Shown piece after piece: positions 27,052 through 36,860 of a DNA stretch of 64,000 nt; positions within the stretch are counted from its first letter, which is position 1, and each line of letters opens with the position of its first letter. Both the position numbers and the translations under genes were made by a program. This DNA is from Enterovibrio qingdaonensis (GTDB lineage: Bacteria; Pseudomonadota; Gammaproteobacteria; Enterobacterales; Vibrionaceae), in contig NZ_JAJUBB010000007.1 in NCBI RefSeq assembly GCF_028683135.1, forward strand, positions 1 through 64,000. Direction: 5' to 3'. The notes under the pieces were generated by a model that did no database searches, was not told the DNA's origin, and saw only the letters and a program-made list of their open reading frames with translations.

Positions 27052-29331
27052 TTAGATTTTACATGCACCGCCTGCGCAGCCATCATCTTCTGCTGCTAGG
27101 TCTTGTTGTGCATCATCTGCACCATCACGAGTGTTGTGGTAGTACAGCGTTTTGACACCCAGTTTGTAAGCAGTAAGCAGATCTTTCATCAGCAGTTTCA
27201 TAGGCACTTTACCGCCTGGCTGCTTGCTAGGGTCATAGTTGGTGTTCGCCGAGATCGCTTGGTCGATGAACTTCTGCATAATACCAACGAGTTGGAGGTA
27301 ACCATCGTTTGATTCGAGGCTCCATAGCAACTCATAGTTATCTTTGTATTTCTCAAACTCCGGAACGACCTGCTTAAGGATGCCATCTTTAGACGCTTTG
27401 ACCGATACATAACCGCGCGGCGGTTCAATACCATTGGTGGCGTTCGAAATTTGCGAAGAGGTCTCAGACGGCATCAATGCTGACAACGTTGAGTTACGCA
27501 AACCATGTTCGACGATCTCTTGGCGAAGCGTTTCCCAATCGTAGTGGAGTGGCTCATCGCAGATCGCGTCCAAGTCACGCTTGTAGGTATCGATTGGTAG
27601 GACGCCTTTCGCATATGTCGTTTCGTTGAACGATGGACAAGCACCTTGCTCTTTTGCCAAGCCGACAGACGCTTTCAGCAGGTAGTACTGAATGGCTTCA
27701 AACGTGCGGTGAGTAAGTCCGTTTGCGCTGCCATTTGAGTAACGTACACCGTTCTTCGCGAGGTAATAAGCAAAGTTAATGACACCCACACCTAGAGTAC
27801 GGCGGTTCATTGTCGCTTTACGCGCAGCAGGGAGCGGATAATCTTGGTAATCCAGTAATGAATCCAGCGCACGGATAGTCAAATCAGCCAAGTCTTCGAG
27901 CTCATCAAGCTCTTTGATGGCACCTAGGTTGAACGCTGACAGGGTACACAACGCGATTTCGCCTTGGTCATCTTCAACGTTTGTCAGAGGCTTGGTCGGT
28001 AGTGCAATTTCCAGACATAGATTTGACTGGCGAATTGGAGCCACCTGCGGGTCGAATGGGCTGTGAGTATTACAGTGATCCACGTTCTGGATGTAAATAC
28101 GACCCGTAGAAGCGCGCTCTTGCATCATCAAAGAGAACAGTTCAATGGCTTTTACAGTTTGACGCTTGATTGAAGTGTCTTCTTCATACTGGTTGTACAG
28201 ACGCTCAAACTCGTCTTGGTCCGCGAAGAATGCATCGTACAAACCTGGCACATCTGAAGGCGAGAACAGTGAAATGTTTCCACCTTTGATGAGGCGCGTG
28301 TACATCAGTTTGTTGATTTGAACACCGTAGTCCATGTGACGAACACGGTTCTCTTCAACGCCACGGTTGTTTTTCAACACCAGCAAGTTTTCAACTTCAC
28401 GGTGCCAGATTGGGTAAAACAGGGTTGCTGCTCCACCGCGAACACCGCCTTGTGAACAGCATTTAACCGCTGTTTGGAAATACTTGTAGAATGGGATACA
28501 ACCGGTATGGAACGCTTCGCCGCCGCGAATAGGGCTACCCAACGCACGAATACGACCCGCATTGATACCAATACCTGCTCGTTGGCTTACGTAACGAACA
28601 ATCGCACTTGCCGTTGCGTTAATTGAATCTAAGCTGTCATCACACTCAATCAGCACACAGGAACTGAACTGACGGGTTGGTGTACGTACGCCTGACATGA
28701 TGGGTGTTGGTAGCGAGATCTTGAATTGTGACACCGCATCATAAAAACGTCGGATGTAATCAAGTCGGGTTTCTTTCGGGTAATTGGCGAACAAACATGC
28801 AGCGACCATAATGTACAAAAACTGCGCACTTTCGTAGATTTCACCAGTAACGCGGTTCTGTACCAAATATTTACCTTCCAACTGCTTAACAGCAGCGTAA
28901 GAAAAGTTCATATCACGCCAGTGATCGATATAACTATCGAGAACGTCTAACTCTTCTGCAGTGTAGTCTTCGATAATATGTTTGTCGTATTTGCCCATGT
29001 CAATCATGTTACGAACATGGTCACCCAGCGTTGGTGGTTCAAACTGACCATATGCCTTCTTGCGCAGATGGAACACGGCGAGGCGAGCAGCGAGGTACTG
29101 GTAGTCGGGCGTCTGTTCGGAGATAAGATCTGCCGCTGCTTTGATGATGGTTTCGTGAATGTCTTCAGTTTTGATACCGTCGTAGAACTGGATATGTGAG
29201 CGGAGTTCTACTTGAGAAACAGAAACATTATCTAGGCCTTCAGCAGCCCAAGTAATGACTCGGTGGATTTTGTCTAAATCTATGTTTTCCTTCGCGCCAC
29301 TTCGTTTTTGAACAGTGAGTTGTTGGTTCAT
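27052..29331 (-). CDS. nrdA: Class Ia ribonucleotide reductase, alpha subunit
   Basis: This 759-residue catalytic subunit reduces ribonucleoside diphosphates. The N-terminal ATP cone begins LTVQKRSGAKENIDLDKI, SNLCLEIALPT holds the catalytic thiyl-radical cysteine, and the C terminus ends GCAGGACKI with the cysteine pair that is re-reduced by thioredoxin or glutaredoxin. Length matches E. coli (761). The start is ATG. The upstream region carries two NrdR-like boxes 32 bases apart and a DnaA-like box, which fits control by NrdR and DnaA as in E. coli. It heads the nrdA-nrdB-yfaE operon. Confidence 0.97.
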   Translation of the reverse strand: MNQQLTVQKRSGAKENIDLDKIHRVITWAAEGLDNVSVSQVELRSHIQFYDGIKTEDIHETIIKAAADLISEQTPDYQYLAARLAVFHLRKKAYGQFEPPTLGDHVRNMIDMGKYDKHIIEDYTAEELDVLDSYIDHWRDMNFSYAAVKQLEGKYLVQNRVTGEIYESAQFLYIMVAACLFANYPKETRLDYIRRFYDAVSQFKISLPTPIMSGVRTPTRQFSSCVLIECDDSLDSINATASAIVRYVSQRAGIGINAGRIRALGSPIRGGEAFHTGCIPFYKYFQTAVKCCSQGGVRGGAATLFYPIWHREVENLLVLKNNRGVEENRVRHMDYGVQINKLMYTRLIKGGNISLFSPSDVPGLYDAFFADQDEFERLYNQYEEDTSIKRQTVKAIELFSLMMQERASTGRIYIQNVDHCNTHSPFDPQVAPIRQSNLCLEIALPTKPLTNVEDDQGEIALCTLSAFNLGAIKELDELEDLADLTIRALDSLLDYQDYPLPAARKATMNRRTLGVGVINFAYYLAKNGVRYSNGSANGLTHRTFEAIQYYLLKASVGLAKEQGACPSFNETTYAKGVLPIDTYKRDLDAICDEPLHYDWETLRQEIVEHGLRNSTLSALMPSETSSQISNATNGIEPPRGYVSVKASKDGILKQVVPEFEKYKDNYELLWSLESNDGYLQLVGIMQKFIDQAISANTNYDPSKQPGGKVPMKLLMKDLLTAYKLGVKTLYYHNTRDGADDAQQDLAAEDDGCAGGACKI

Positions 29332-29437
29332 TTATCTTGTTCCCGGTATTTCCATGCCTGAAGACGTGTTTTTGTGAATTTCACAAAATACAAGGCAGAT
29401 TTGTGATCAATATTAAAATTATGACTTGTGTGTCGAA

Positions 29438-29485
29438 ACACTACATATAGGGTCTTCGACTGACTTTGGTAACAAGATAGTGTTG
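29438..29485. promoter_or_regulatory. Pair of NrdR boxes upstream of nrdA
   Basis: Box 1 (29438-29453, ACACTACATATAGGGT) is within two bases of the palindrome ACACTATATATAGTGT. Box 2 (29470-29485, TAACAAGATAGTGTTG) matches at 11 of 16. Their 32-base separation is the three-helical-turn spacing known for NrdR pairs. Confidence 0.75.
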
Positions 29486-29523
29486 GGTGGGAGATAATGC
29501 AAGTTACTGCTGATAGCGTTATC

Positions 29524-29532
29524 TGTGGATAT
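29524..29532. promoter_or_regulatory. DnaA box upstream of nrdA
   Basis: TGTGGATAT matches the reverse of the DnaA consensus TTATCCACA at eight of nine bases. DnaA control of nrdAB is known in E. coli. Confidence 0.5.
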
Positions 29533-29730
29533 CTTGGGGATTTAAAACAAACGTTAGTGTTTACTAACCCTGATATGCCAATCAAGCCAATAGCATAGGA
29601 AAAAGCAAATCTTTTTGGGTGGTTTTGAGAAATTAAAAAATTTATTTTTCTTGCTTGAGAATCGAAAGGGTGATTCAGCTTAAGCTATTGATCATCGGTT
29701 GTTTTATGCACAAATGGGTTGTGATAAAGA

Positions 29731-30387
29731 TCAGAATAATGACAGAACCTTTTCAATATTGTTAAAAATAAGATCTGCCTCCCAATCGAGCGGGTCGGTG
29801 GTTGTCGATATATATCCCCAAGACGCTACCGCTGAATACATGCCAGCTGCCTTTGCCGCGACGATATCGTTTTGTATATCACCAATATAGATACAGGATT
29901 CAGGGGTGACGCCAAGACGTTCAGCACTAAGAATCAGTGGTTCAGGATGAGGCTTTGCAACGGGCAAGGTGTCGGCACAGACAAGTGCTTGAGCGTTTTG
30001 TAAATCAGGGAAATAGGTCAGCAGTTGGTGAGTTAGATAGCCGGGCTTATTTGTCATAATCCCCCATGGGATCGACTGTTTAGTTAGGGCTTGCAGTAGC
30101 TCAGGTACACCAGAGTACATGCTGGTAGCACGACAGATGTCCTTTTCATAATGTTTAAGAAACATTAGTCGCAGTGCGTCTACATCTTTCCCTTCAATCT
30201 CTTTACCGAATCCTGCACGTAGGAGCCCTCTAGCACCATGACTGGTATTGGCCTGTATTTGTGCTTTTGATAAAGGGGTTAGCCCATGCTCTATTAGTAC
30301 CTGATTGGCGGCGTTTGCCATATCTGGTGCCGTATCAAGTAAGGTGCCATCCAAATCAAACAGTACGGCGTTGATGCGTCCTTTCAT
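29731..30387 (-). CDS. HAD-IA phosphatase, Gph/MupP-like
   Basis: This 218-residue HAD phosphatase has motif I FDLDGTLLDT (residues 10-19), motif II TNKPGY near 111, the motif III lysine in AKPHPEP near 144, and motif IV YIGDIQNDI near 167. It lies next to ubiG. By recall, the segments WGIMTNKP, KPHPEPLILSAERL and a WGYI...W.AD ending resemble Pseudomonas MupP (N-acetylmuramic acid 6-phosphate phosphatase), also next to ubiG, more than E. coli Gph (252 residues). Phosphoglycolate phosphatase is the alternative and usual label. No MurU, AmgK or AnmK is in the window to decide. Confidence 0.85.
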   Translation of the reverse strand: MKGRINAVLFDLDGTLLDTAPDMANAANQVLIEHGLTPLSKAQIQANTSHGARGLLRAGFGKEIEGKDVDALRLMFLKHYEKDICRATSMYSGVPELLQALTKQSIPWGIMTNKPGYLTHQLLTYFPDLQNAQALVCADTLPVAKPHPEPLILSAERLGVTPESCIYIGDIQNDIVAAKAAGMYSAVASWGYISTTTDPLDWEADLIFNNIEKVLSLF

Positions 30388-30420
30388 CGTGAGATCCTGC
30401 TCGTTGTTACTTTAGCTTGG

Positions 30421-30447
30421 AAAAAAATGCCCGGTTACGCCGGGCAT
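30421..30447 (-). terminator. Terminator overlapping the ubiG stop codon
   Basis: A TGCCCGG / CCGGGCA stem encodes the last ubiG codons, with TAA in the loop, and is followed by seven T on the minus strand. Confidence 0.88.
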
Positions 30448-31148
30448 TGGGTATGAACGATGTAGTTCACATCAACATTACGAGGTGAAAGCCAATAATG
30501 ATCGGTAAGGGGGTTATAGTGCAGCCCCGTCATGTGCTTTTCTTGTAACGATGTAGCATCAATCATGCGCAGAAGTTCAGATGGTCGGATGAATTTCTGA
30601 TGGTCATGCGTGCCTTTCGGTACGATTTTCATCAGGTGTTCAGCACCCACAATCGCAAATAGCCAAGATTTCACATTGCGATTTAGTGTGGAGAAAAAGA
30701 CATGTCCACCTGGTTTCACGAGTTTTGCACATGACGCAATAACAGAGGCCGGGTCTGGCACATGCTCTAGCATTTCCATGCACGTGACGACGTCGTATTG
30801 CTGTGCGTGGGATTCAGCGTGCTCTTCAGCAGTACATTGGATATATGAAACGTCAGTACCTGTTTCCAATGCATGTAGACGCGCAACAGTTAAAGGTTCT
30901 TTACCCATGTCGAGACCAGTTACGAGTGCGCCTTCACGTGCCATGCTTTCTGCAAGTATGCCGCCGCCACAACCAACATCCAGAACCTTCTTGCCGAAAA
31001 TTCCATTACTTTCGGCGATAACGTAATTTAAACGTAATGGGTTGATGCGGTGCAGAGGCTTAAATTCGCCTTCTAAGTCCCACCAGCGCGAAGCCATATC
31101 TTCAAATTTTTTGATTTCTGCTGGGTCGACATTGCGTGGAGATGTCAT
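30435..31148 (-). CDS. ubiG: Ubiquinone biosynthesis O-methyltransferase
   Basis: This 237-residue SAM-dependent enzyme performs both O-methylation steps of ubiquinone biosynthesis. The SAM loop [16 protein letters not shown] lies near residue 56 and the post-I region LDMGKEPL and [11 protein letters not shown] follow in order. The N-terminal [19 protein letters not shown] is the diagnostic UbiG segment. It starts with ATG. It precedes a HAD phosphatase on the same strand, but a terminator lies between, so co-transcription is partial at most. In E. coli ubiG is also near gyrA and nrdAB. Confidence 0.95.
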   Translation of the reverse strand: MTSPRNVDPAEIKKFEDMASRWWDLEGEFKPLHRINPLRLNYVIAESNGIFGKKVLDVGCGGGILAESMAREGALVTGLDMGKEPLTVARLHALETGTDVSYIQCTAEEHAESHAQQYDVVTCMEMLEHVPDPASVIASCAKLVKPGGHVFFSTLNRNVKSWLFAIVGAEHLMKIVPKGTHDHQKFIRPSELLRMIDATSLQEKHMTGLHYNPLTDHYWLSPRNVDVNYIVHTQCPA

Positions 31149-31230
31149 CGACTACTTATCCCTAAAAAGTGTTTAACTTATTGGTTGGAATATACAGAAG
31201 TTTGCGCGAGCGGGGGAGAGGAAAGATTGA

Positions 31231-31263
31231 AAACAGCAAAACCGGAGGTTTTCACCCCCGGTT
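31231..31263 (-). terminator. Terminator of the small membrane peptide gene
   Basis: On the minus strand an AACCGGGGG / CCTCCGGTT stem (one G-T pair, six-base loop) is followed by TTGCTGTTTTC. It lies just past the stop codon of the peptide gene at 31302. Confidence 0.65.
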
Positions 31264-31301
31264 AGAGTGACTCCAGTTAGCGAAATTATCGATAATAAAA
31301 T

Positions 31302-31403
31302 TTATGCTGCGCCAGCCAGCGTAATTGCTGCGAGCAGACCTAATAACGTGTATTTACCGATAATGATCGCCATGCCCAATGCATTGATTGCCTGATATAA
31401 CAT
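31302..31403 (-). CDS. 33-residue single-helix membrane peptide (unannotated small ORF)
   Basis: The peptide begins MLYQAINALGMAIIIGKYTL and continues with a Leu/Ala-rich stretch ending in LAGAA before a TAA. Residues about 9-31 are strongly hydrophobic with one central lysine (Lys17), as in single-span small membrane proteins. The ATG is preceded by an AAGGGGG Shine-Dalgarno at good spacing, and a hairpin with a T-rich tail follows the stop, so it looks like a complete independent unit of about 170 bases. It is divergent from gyrA and too short for normal gene callers. I do not recognise a family. Confidence 0.6.
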   Translation of the reverse strand: MLYQAINALGMAIIIGKYTLLGLLAAITLAGAA

Positions 31404-31769
31404 AGCGTCCCCCTTACAAACACGAAATGTGTCTGTAGCATTTTCACTTACAAATACTATGGGCATTGGGATCGGCTTCGCATTCCATGTGTATCAAAGT
31501 TGTTACATGTTGATTTGTGATCTGGGCAATTTTAGAGAGGTTGCTTCAAATGGTTTTCCAGATGCGTCTGTGAGAGCCTCAAATGAAAAACGCGACCTCC
31601 ACCTTGAAGTTGAGCATTTTTTCGCCCTGTTGGCCTTTAGAGGGCCAAAATAAGAGTATTTCGTGATTTATCTCGGGTTTAGGCTGTGACTAATGGCGGG
31701 TTTTTATGGTATTCTCGCTGTCTTGCACGTAGTCAACTTTGACATACTTACCTGAGGGATATTGGCTCC
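31404..31769. promoter_or_regulatory. Divergent region between the small peptide gene and gyrA
   Basis: This 366-base region should hold the gyrA promoter; TATTCT at 31710-31715 is a possible -10 box. A TTGGCC / GGCCAA hairpin occurs at 31630-31648. I see no further gene. Confidence 0.4.
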
Positions 31770-34418
31770 ATGAGCGATCTTGCTAAAGAGATCACGCCCG
31801 TCAATATTGAAGAGGAGCTGAAAAGCTCATATCTCGACTACGCGATGTCAGTTATCGTGGGTCGTGCTCTTCCTGATGTGCGTGATGGTCTGAAGCCAGT
31901 ACACCGCCGCGTTCTTTTCGCGATGAATGTACTAGGCAATGACTGGAACAAAGCATACAAAAAATCTGCCCGTGTTGTCGGCGATGTGATCGGTAAATAC
32001 CACCCACACGGTGACAGCGCTGTTTACGACACCATTGTCCGTATGGCACAGCCGTTCTCGCTGCGTTACATGCTGGTTGATGGTCAAGGCAACTTCGGTT
32101 CTATCGACGGCGACTCTGCTGCGGCGATGCGTTATACCGAAGTTCGTATGGCGAAAATCGCCCACGAATTGCTGGCTGATCTGGATAAAGAAACCGTTGA
32201 TTTTGTTCCAAACTACGACGGTACAGAACAAATTCCAGAGGTCATGCCTACCCGAATTCCTAACCTGCTGGTAAACGGTTCTTCCGGTATTGCCGTAGGT
32301 ATGGCGACCAATATTCCTCCTCACAACCTGACAGAAGTCATTAATGGTTGTTTGGCGTATATCGAAAATGAAGACATCAGCATTGAAGAGCTGATGACGC
32401 ATATTCCGGGTCCAGACTTCCCTACCGCTGCGATGATCAATGGCCGTAAAGGTATTGAAGACGCATACCGTACCGGTCGCGGTAAGATCTATCTTCGCTC
32501 ACGCGCAGAGATCGAAGTCGAGAAGAACGGTAAAGAAACGATCGTTGTTACTGAAATCCCTTATCAGGTTAACAAAGCGCGCTTGATCGAGAAGATCGCG
32601 GAGCTGGTGAAAGATAAGAAGATCGAAGGTATCAGCGCACTGCGTGATGAGTCAGATAAAGACGGCATGCGCATCGTTGTTGAATGTAAGCGTGATGCAG
32701 TAGGTGAGGTAATCCTCAACAACCTATATGCGCAAACGCAACTGCAGACCTCTTTTGGTATCAACATGGTTGCGCTGGATAATAACCAGCCACGTTTGTT
32801 TGGTCTGAAGGATATGCTGAAGTGCTTTGTGAATCACCGCCGTGAAGTGGTGACACGTCGTACTATTTACGAACTGCGTAAAGCACGTGATCGTGCACAT
32901 ATCCTTGAAGGTCTGGCGATTGCTCTGGCGAATATCGATGAAATCATCGAAATGATCCGCAACGCTCAAACCCCTGCGATTGCTCGTGAAGAACTACAAA
33001 AACGCGGTTGGGACCTTGGTTCTGTAGCTGCAATGCTAGAAGCGACTGGCGTTGACGCTGCGCGTCCTGAGTGGTTGGAAGACGAGTTTGGTGTTCGTGA
33101 CGGTAAGTACTACCTGACTGAACAACAAGCGCAAGCAATCTTGGATCTGCGTCTGCACAAACTGACGGGTCTTGAACACGAAAAGATTCTTGATGAGTAC
33201 AAAGAGCTGCTGACATTGATCGGTGAGCTGATGCTTATCCTATCTAGCCCTGAGCGTTTGATGGAAGTCATCACGGAAGAGCTAGAAGCGGTTCGTGACG
33301 GTTACGGCGATGAGCGTCGCACTGAAATCACTGCAGCAAGTGCAGACATCGACATCGAAGACCTGATCAATCAGGAAGACGTTGTTGTTACCTTGTCTCA
33401 CGAAGGTTACGTGAAGTATCAGCCTCTGACTGATTACGAAGCGCAACGTCGTGGTGGTAAAGGTAAGTCAGCGACGCGCATGAAAGAAGAAGACTACATT
33501 GAGCGTCTTCTGGTAGCGAATACACACGATACTATTTTGTGTTTCTCAAGCCGTGGTCGTATGTACTGGCTGAAAGTTTACCAACTGCCGTTGGCTTCGC
33601 GTACGGCGCGTGGTAAACCAATTGTTAACCTGCTTCCGCTGGAGCAAGACGAACGCATCACTGCGATTCTGCCTGTGAAAGAATATGCAGCTGACAAGTT
33701 TGTCTTTATGGCAACCGGTGACGGTACCGTTAAGAAGACGCCGCTGACTGACTTCAGCCGTCCTCGTAGCGCAGGTATCATTGCAGTTAACTTGCGTGAA
33801 AATGACTCGCTGATTGGTGTAGATATCACAACGGGTGATAACGACATCATGCTGTTCTCGAAATCGGGCAAAGTTGTTCGCTTTAACGAAGGACAGGTAC
33901 GTGGCATGGGTCGTACCGCAGCAGGTGTTCGTGGTATTAAACTGCCAGAAAACGACAAAGTTGTTTCTCTGATCGTTCCTCACAACGACGGTGATGTACT
34001 GACAGTAACTGAAAATGGTTACGGTAAGCGTACTGAACTGAGTGAATACCCAGCGAAGAGCCGTGCAACACAGGGTGTTGTGTCGATTAAGGTCTCTGAG
34101 CGTAACGGTTGTGTTGTCGGCGCGGTTCAAGTTGAAGCTGGCGACGAATTCATGATGATCACCAATGGTGGTACTCTGGTTCGTACGCGTGTTGCGGAAG
34201 TAAGCCAAGTTGGCCGTAATACCCAAGGTGTTACGCTTATCCGTACAAGCGAAGGTGAGAAAGTGGTTGGCCTTCAACGTATCGATGAGCCGGATGAAGA
34301 AATCCTGCCATTGGAAGAGGGTGAAGAGTCAACGACAGAAGCACCTGCGGAAGCAACGGCTGAAACCAAGCCAGATTCTTCTGACGAAGCACCAAAAGAA
34401 GACGACAGCGAAGAGTAA
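31770..34418 (+). CDS. gyrA: DNA gyrase subunit A
   Basis: This 882-residue type II topoisomerase subunit breaks and rejoins DNA for negative supercoiling. The catalytic tyrosine is Tyr122 in [12 protein letters not shown], the quinolone-determining region [16 protein letters not shown] has Ser83 and Asp87 (the susceptible residues of E. coli numbering), and the GyrA box QRRGGKGK starts the C-terminal DNA-wrapping domain. The tail ends in a long acidic stretch ([19 protein letters not shown] region), as in related bacteria. It starts with ATG after GAGGGATAT. A strong terminator follows at 34446. Confidence 0.98.
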   Translation: MSDLAKEITPVNIEEELKSSYLDYAMSVIVGRALPDVRDGLKPVHRRVLFAMNVLGNDWNKAYKKSARVVGDVIGKYHPHGDSAVYDTIVRMAQPFSLRYMLVDGQGNFGSIDGDSAAAMRYTEVRMAKIAHELLADLDKETVDFVPNYDGTEQIPEVMPTRIPNLLVNGSSGIAVGMATNIPPHNLTEVINGCLAYIENEDISIEELMTHIPGPDFPTAAMINGRKGIEDAYRTGRGKIYLRSRAEIEVEKNGKETIVVTEIPYQVNKARLIEKIAELVKDKKIEGISALRDESDKDGMRIVVECKRDAVGEVILNNLYAQTQLQTSFGINMVALDNNQPRLFGLKDMLKCFVNHRREVVTRRTIYELRKARDRAHILEGLAIALANIDEIIEMIRNAQTPAIAREELQKRGWDLGSVAAMLEATGVDAARPEWLEDEFGVRDGKYYLTEQQAQAILDLRLHKLTGLEHEKILDEYKELLTLIGELMLILSSPERLMEVITEELEAVRDGYGDERRTEITAASADIDIEDLINQEDVVVTLSHEGYVKYQPLTDYEAQRRGGKGKSATRMKEEDYIERLLVANTHDTILCFSSRGRMYWLKVYQLPLASRTARGKPIVNLLPLEQDERITAILPVKEYAADKFVFMATGDGTVKKTPLTDFSRPRSAGIIAVNLRENDSLIGVDITTGDNDIMLFSKSGKVVRFNEGQVRGMGRTAAGVRGIKLPENDKVVSLIVPHNDGDVLTVTENGYGKRTELSEYPAKSRATQGVVSIKVSERNGCVVGAVQVEAGDEFMMITNGGTLVRTRVAEVSQVGRNTQGVTLIRTSEGEKVVGLQRIDEPDEEILPLEEGEESTTEAPAEATAETKPDSSDEAPKEDDSEE

Positions 34419-34445
34419 TTCTCTGCGCATTCGGACTTTAGGTAT

Positions 34446-34476
34446 AAAAAACGCAGCATTGGCTGCGTTTTTTTTA
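34446..34476 (+). terminator. gyrA terminator
   Basis: An AAAAAACGCAGC / GCTGCGTTTTTT stem with a four-base loop is followed by a T tract. Confidence 0.9.
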
Positions 34477-34673
34477 TCACCTTTCTAAATAAGGCAGAAT
34501 GAGAACGCGAATTGTCGTTTCAATCATGTCCAAAAGGTGATAAAACAAAATGAGCATATTTTGCGCTACGCAGGCTTAGCATCGGTTTAGTGAGCGGTCG
34601 TTAACAGGTCGTACGCACAGATTAAATTAGAACATCATAAATAAGCGATAAAACGCAGGAGCATTCTGAAATC

Positions 34674-35756
34674 ATGGAAAAGGTCTATAACTTCTCGGCT
34701 GGCCCGGCAATGTTGCCTGAGGCTGTTCTGGCAAAAGTTCAAGCAGAATTGACTGACTGGAACGGGTCCGGTACGTCCGTAATGGAAGTATCGCATCGCG
34801 GGAAGCCATTTTTAGCTGTTGTTGCTGACGCTGAGAAAAACCTCCGTGAATTGCTGTCTATCCCTGACAACTACCACGTTCTTTATGCCCAAGGTGGTGC
34901 ACGTGCACAATTTGCTGCAGTGCCAATGAACCTTCTGGGTAACAACACCATTGCTGACTATATCGATGGTGGTTACTGGGCGGCAAGTGCTGTTCAAGAA
35001 GCGAAAAAATACTGTACGCCGAATGTCGTGAACGTGAAAACCGAAGTTGACGGTAAGCGCGCAGTACTGCCAGCGAAAAGTTGGAAACTGAGCAGCGATG
35101 CGGCATTCGTTCACTTCTGCCCTAATGAAACCATCGACGGTATAGAAATCCGCGACTTGCCAGAAACGAGTAAGCCTATCGTTGCTGATATGTCGTCGAC
35201 CATTTTGTCTCGCCCAATCGACGTTTCACAATACGGCGTCATTTATGCGGGCGCGCAGAAGAACATCGGTCCCGCGGGTATTACGCTGGTGATTGTTCGT
35301 GATGATTTGCTAGGTAAAGCGAAAGACTATTTACCTAACATCCTGAACTACAAGACGCTGGTAGACAAAGAATCGATGTTCAACACACCACCAACATTTG
35401 GTTGGTACTTGGCAGGTGAAGTCTACAAGTGGCTGAAAGAGCAGGGTGGTGTTGAAGCGATGCAGAAGAAAAATGAAGAGAAAGCAGCACTGCTTTATGA
35501 CTTCATTGATTCGTCATCGTTCTACGTGAATAACATTCACCCAGATAACCGCTCCTTGATGAACGTGCCATTCCAACTGGCGAACCCAGAATTGGATGAA
35601 AAGTTCCTAGCGGAATCTGACGCATTAGGCCTGAAGGCACTGAAAGGTCACCGTGATGTTGGTGGTATGCGCGCTTCTATTTACAACGCGATGTCGTTAG
35701 AAGGTGTGCAAGCACTTGTTGGCTTTATGAAAGAATTTGAAGCGAACAACGCGTAA
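34674..35756 (+). CDS. serC: Phosphoserine aminotransferase
   Basis: This 360-residue PLP enzyme makes 3-phosphoserine from 3-phosphohydroxypyruvate and glutamate, and also serves pyridoxine synthesis. It begins with the family signature [16 protein letters not shown], and the PLP lysine is Lys196 in [12 protein letters not shown]. Length matches E. coli SerC. The ATG has GGAG about 12 bases upstream. It is expressed alone here between two terminators, whereas in E. coli serC is joined to aroA; here aroA lies 3.8 kb downstream with three genes inserted. Confidence 0.97.
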   Translation: MEKVYNFSAGPAMLPEAVLAKVQAELTDWNGSGTSVMEVSHRGKPFLAVVADAEKNLRELLSIPDNYHVLYAQGGARAQFAAVPMNLLGNNTIADYIDGGYWAASAVQEAKKYCTPNVVNVKTEVDGKRAVLPAKSWKLSSDAAFVHFCPNETIDGIEIRDLPETSKPIVADMSSTILSRPIDVSQYGVIYAGAQKNIGPAGITLVIVRDDLLGKAKDYLPNILNYKTLVDKESMFNTPPTFGWYLAGEVYKWLKEQGGVEAMQKKNEEKAALLYDFIDSSSFYVNNIHPDNRSLMNVPFQLANPELDEKFLAESDALGLKALKGHRDVGGMRASIYNAMSLEGVQALVGFMKEFEANNA

Positions 35757-35778
35757 GCGTTTAAAAGAAATGTAATCC

Positions 35779-35803
35779 AAAGCCGTCGCAAGACGGCTTT
35801 TTT
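35779..35803 (+). terminator. serC terminator
   Basis: An AAAGCCGTC / GACGGCTTT stem with a GCAA tetraloop is followed by T residues. Confidence 0.88.
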
Positions 35804-35810
35804 GTACCGA

Positions 35811-36569
35811 CTAAATGCCTACCAGCTTTTTCAATTTGGTTTTAACCGAACGCCAATGCGTCACTGGCCTCTTTGGAATTTTATTCGTTAGAAATTGAAT
35901 GTCTTCTTGCGTCGGCGAGACTCTTCCCCCGTGCGCCAGCATGATGGACTCGGCTTGGAGTGAAAACACTTTGGCAAGTGATTCTCTGTAACGGTTCGGG
36001 TAGAAGACAGGGAAAGGGGGAATAAACCGCCCTTTTACCGTCACCATTAAATCAGCCACGTAAATTGTGCTCATCGCTGGGTGATGGAGTGAAATGTCTC
36101 TGTCGGTGTGTCCGGGGGTTTCGAGTACTTTCCAATCGGAAAAGCCAGGTAAAGTATCCCCGTCCTTTAGGTAAAGGTCAGCGTGCAAACGACGATCGTA
36201 CCAAACCCGTTTGGGCGTTTTCCCCATGCGTTTCGCCATCCATTTAGCCAGCGCAATATCCGTCCAATGCATCATGATGCCATCTATGCCGCGATACCAT
36301 TCGTCAGTTGCAACGCCTGTCGCGATTTGACACCCCGTAATGCTACGCAGTCGGTGAGCTCCTCCTGCGTGATCGGGGTGCATATGGGTCACGACAATCC
36401 ATTTCAAATCCTCAATGGGACGGTCAAGTGAGTGTGCAATGTATGACAGCACGACCCCAACATCGGCGCGGCTGCAACCGTCGAGCAGCATTAATCCCTT
36501 TTGATATTCGGCAAGGTATATGGTTTGGATGTAACCATCGATTTCATGGAGTATTGGGGTATCGGACAC
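35811..36569 (-). CDS. Metallo-beta-lactamase-fold hydrolase
   Basis: This 252-residue MBL-fold enzyme has the zinc motif THMHPDHAGG near residue 61, a downstream ETPGHTDRD histidine near 149, an YVADLM aspartate near 169 and an LAHGG histidine near 210, so a full two-metal site is present. The GTG at 36567-36569 is chosen because AAAGGAGG lies at ideal spacing, which excludes ten upstream codons. The family includes thioesterases, lactonases and glyoxalase II relatives; its substrate is unknown. It is a single-gene unit convergent with serC. Confidence 0.85.
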   Translation of the reverse strand: MSDTPILHEIDGYIQTIYLAEYQKGLMLLDGCSRADVGVVLSYIAHSLDRPIEDLKWIVVTHMHPDHAGGAHRLRSITGCQIATGVATDEWYRGIDGIMMHWTDIALAKWMAKRMGKTPKRVWYDRRLHADLYLKDGDTLPGFSDWKVLETPGHTDRDISLHHPAMSTIYVADLMVTVKGRFIPPFPVFYPNRYRESLAKVFSLQAESIMLAHGGRVSPTQEDIQFLTNKIPKRPVTHWRSVKTKLKKLVGI

Positions 36570-36622
36570 TCGGACCTCCTTTCTCATCAGACCAGTCAAA
36601 GTATACAGAAGTGATGAAATTT

Positions 36623-36651
36623 TTGTTGCTTATGTTCTCCCTGTGTTAAAT
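36623..36651 (+). promoter_or_regulatory. Candidate sigma-70 promoter of xanP
   Basis: TTGTTG and TTAAAT are separated by 17 bases, each matching consensus at four of six. The start point would be about 36658, just upstream of the PurR-like boxes. Confidence 0.35.
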
Positions 36652-36673
36652 GTGGTTATTGTGTGACCAGTTG

Positions 36674-36702
36674 ACGCAAGCGTTTGCCGCAAACGATTGC
36701 TT
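36674..36702. promoter_or_regulatory. Two overlapping PurR-like boxes upstream of xanP
   Basis: ACGCAAGCGTTTGCCG (36674-36689) and CCGCAAACGATTGCTT (36687-36702) each match the PurR consensus ACGCAAACGTTTGCGT at 13 of 16 and share three bases. A purine permease gene follows, so PurR repression is plausible. Confidence 0.6.
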
Positions 36703-36860
36703 TTTGTTTTTTCAGTTCTAAAATGGCGAAAAATTTCCTTCTCCACCATCGCTTTATCGTCTCTAAGCTCTGAGTAACAGCAATAACAGAACAAGGCTTT
36801 TTGACAGCCCAATGCCCAGTCAGCGCATTGAGGAATGCGACTTTTACAGGTACTTTTGCC

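Larger units (their letters stand above)
29332..29730. promoter_or_regulatory. nrdA control region
   Basis: This 399-base gap has no credible gene. It carries the NrdR boxes (29438-29485), a DnaA box (29524-29532) and, near 29653-29683, an imperfect hairpin with a U-rich minus-strand tail that may terminate the upstream phosphatase transcript. Confidence 0.6.

Noticed and set aside
31429-31653. 74-codon plus-strand frame upstream of gyrA
   Set aside because: No Shine-Dalgarno or recognisable domain, and it would occupy the expected gyrA promoter region.
31920-32402. Long minus-strand open frames inside gyrA, rpsA, adiA and similar genes
   Set aside because: They are shadows of strongly biased codon usage on the coding strand and have no independent start signals or family resemblance.
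31770-34418. Quinolone-resistance substitutions in GyrA
   Set aside because: Ser83 and Asp87 are both the susceptible residues.
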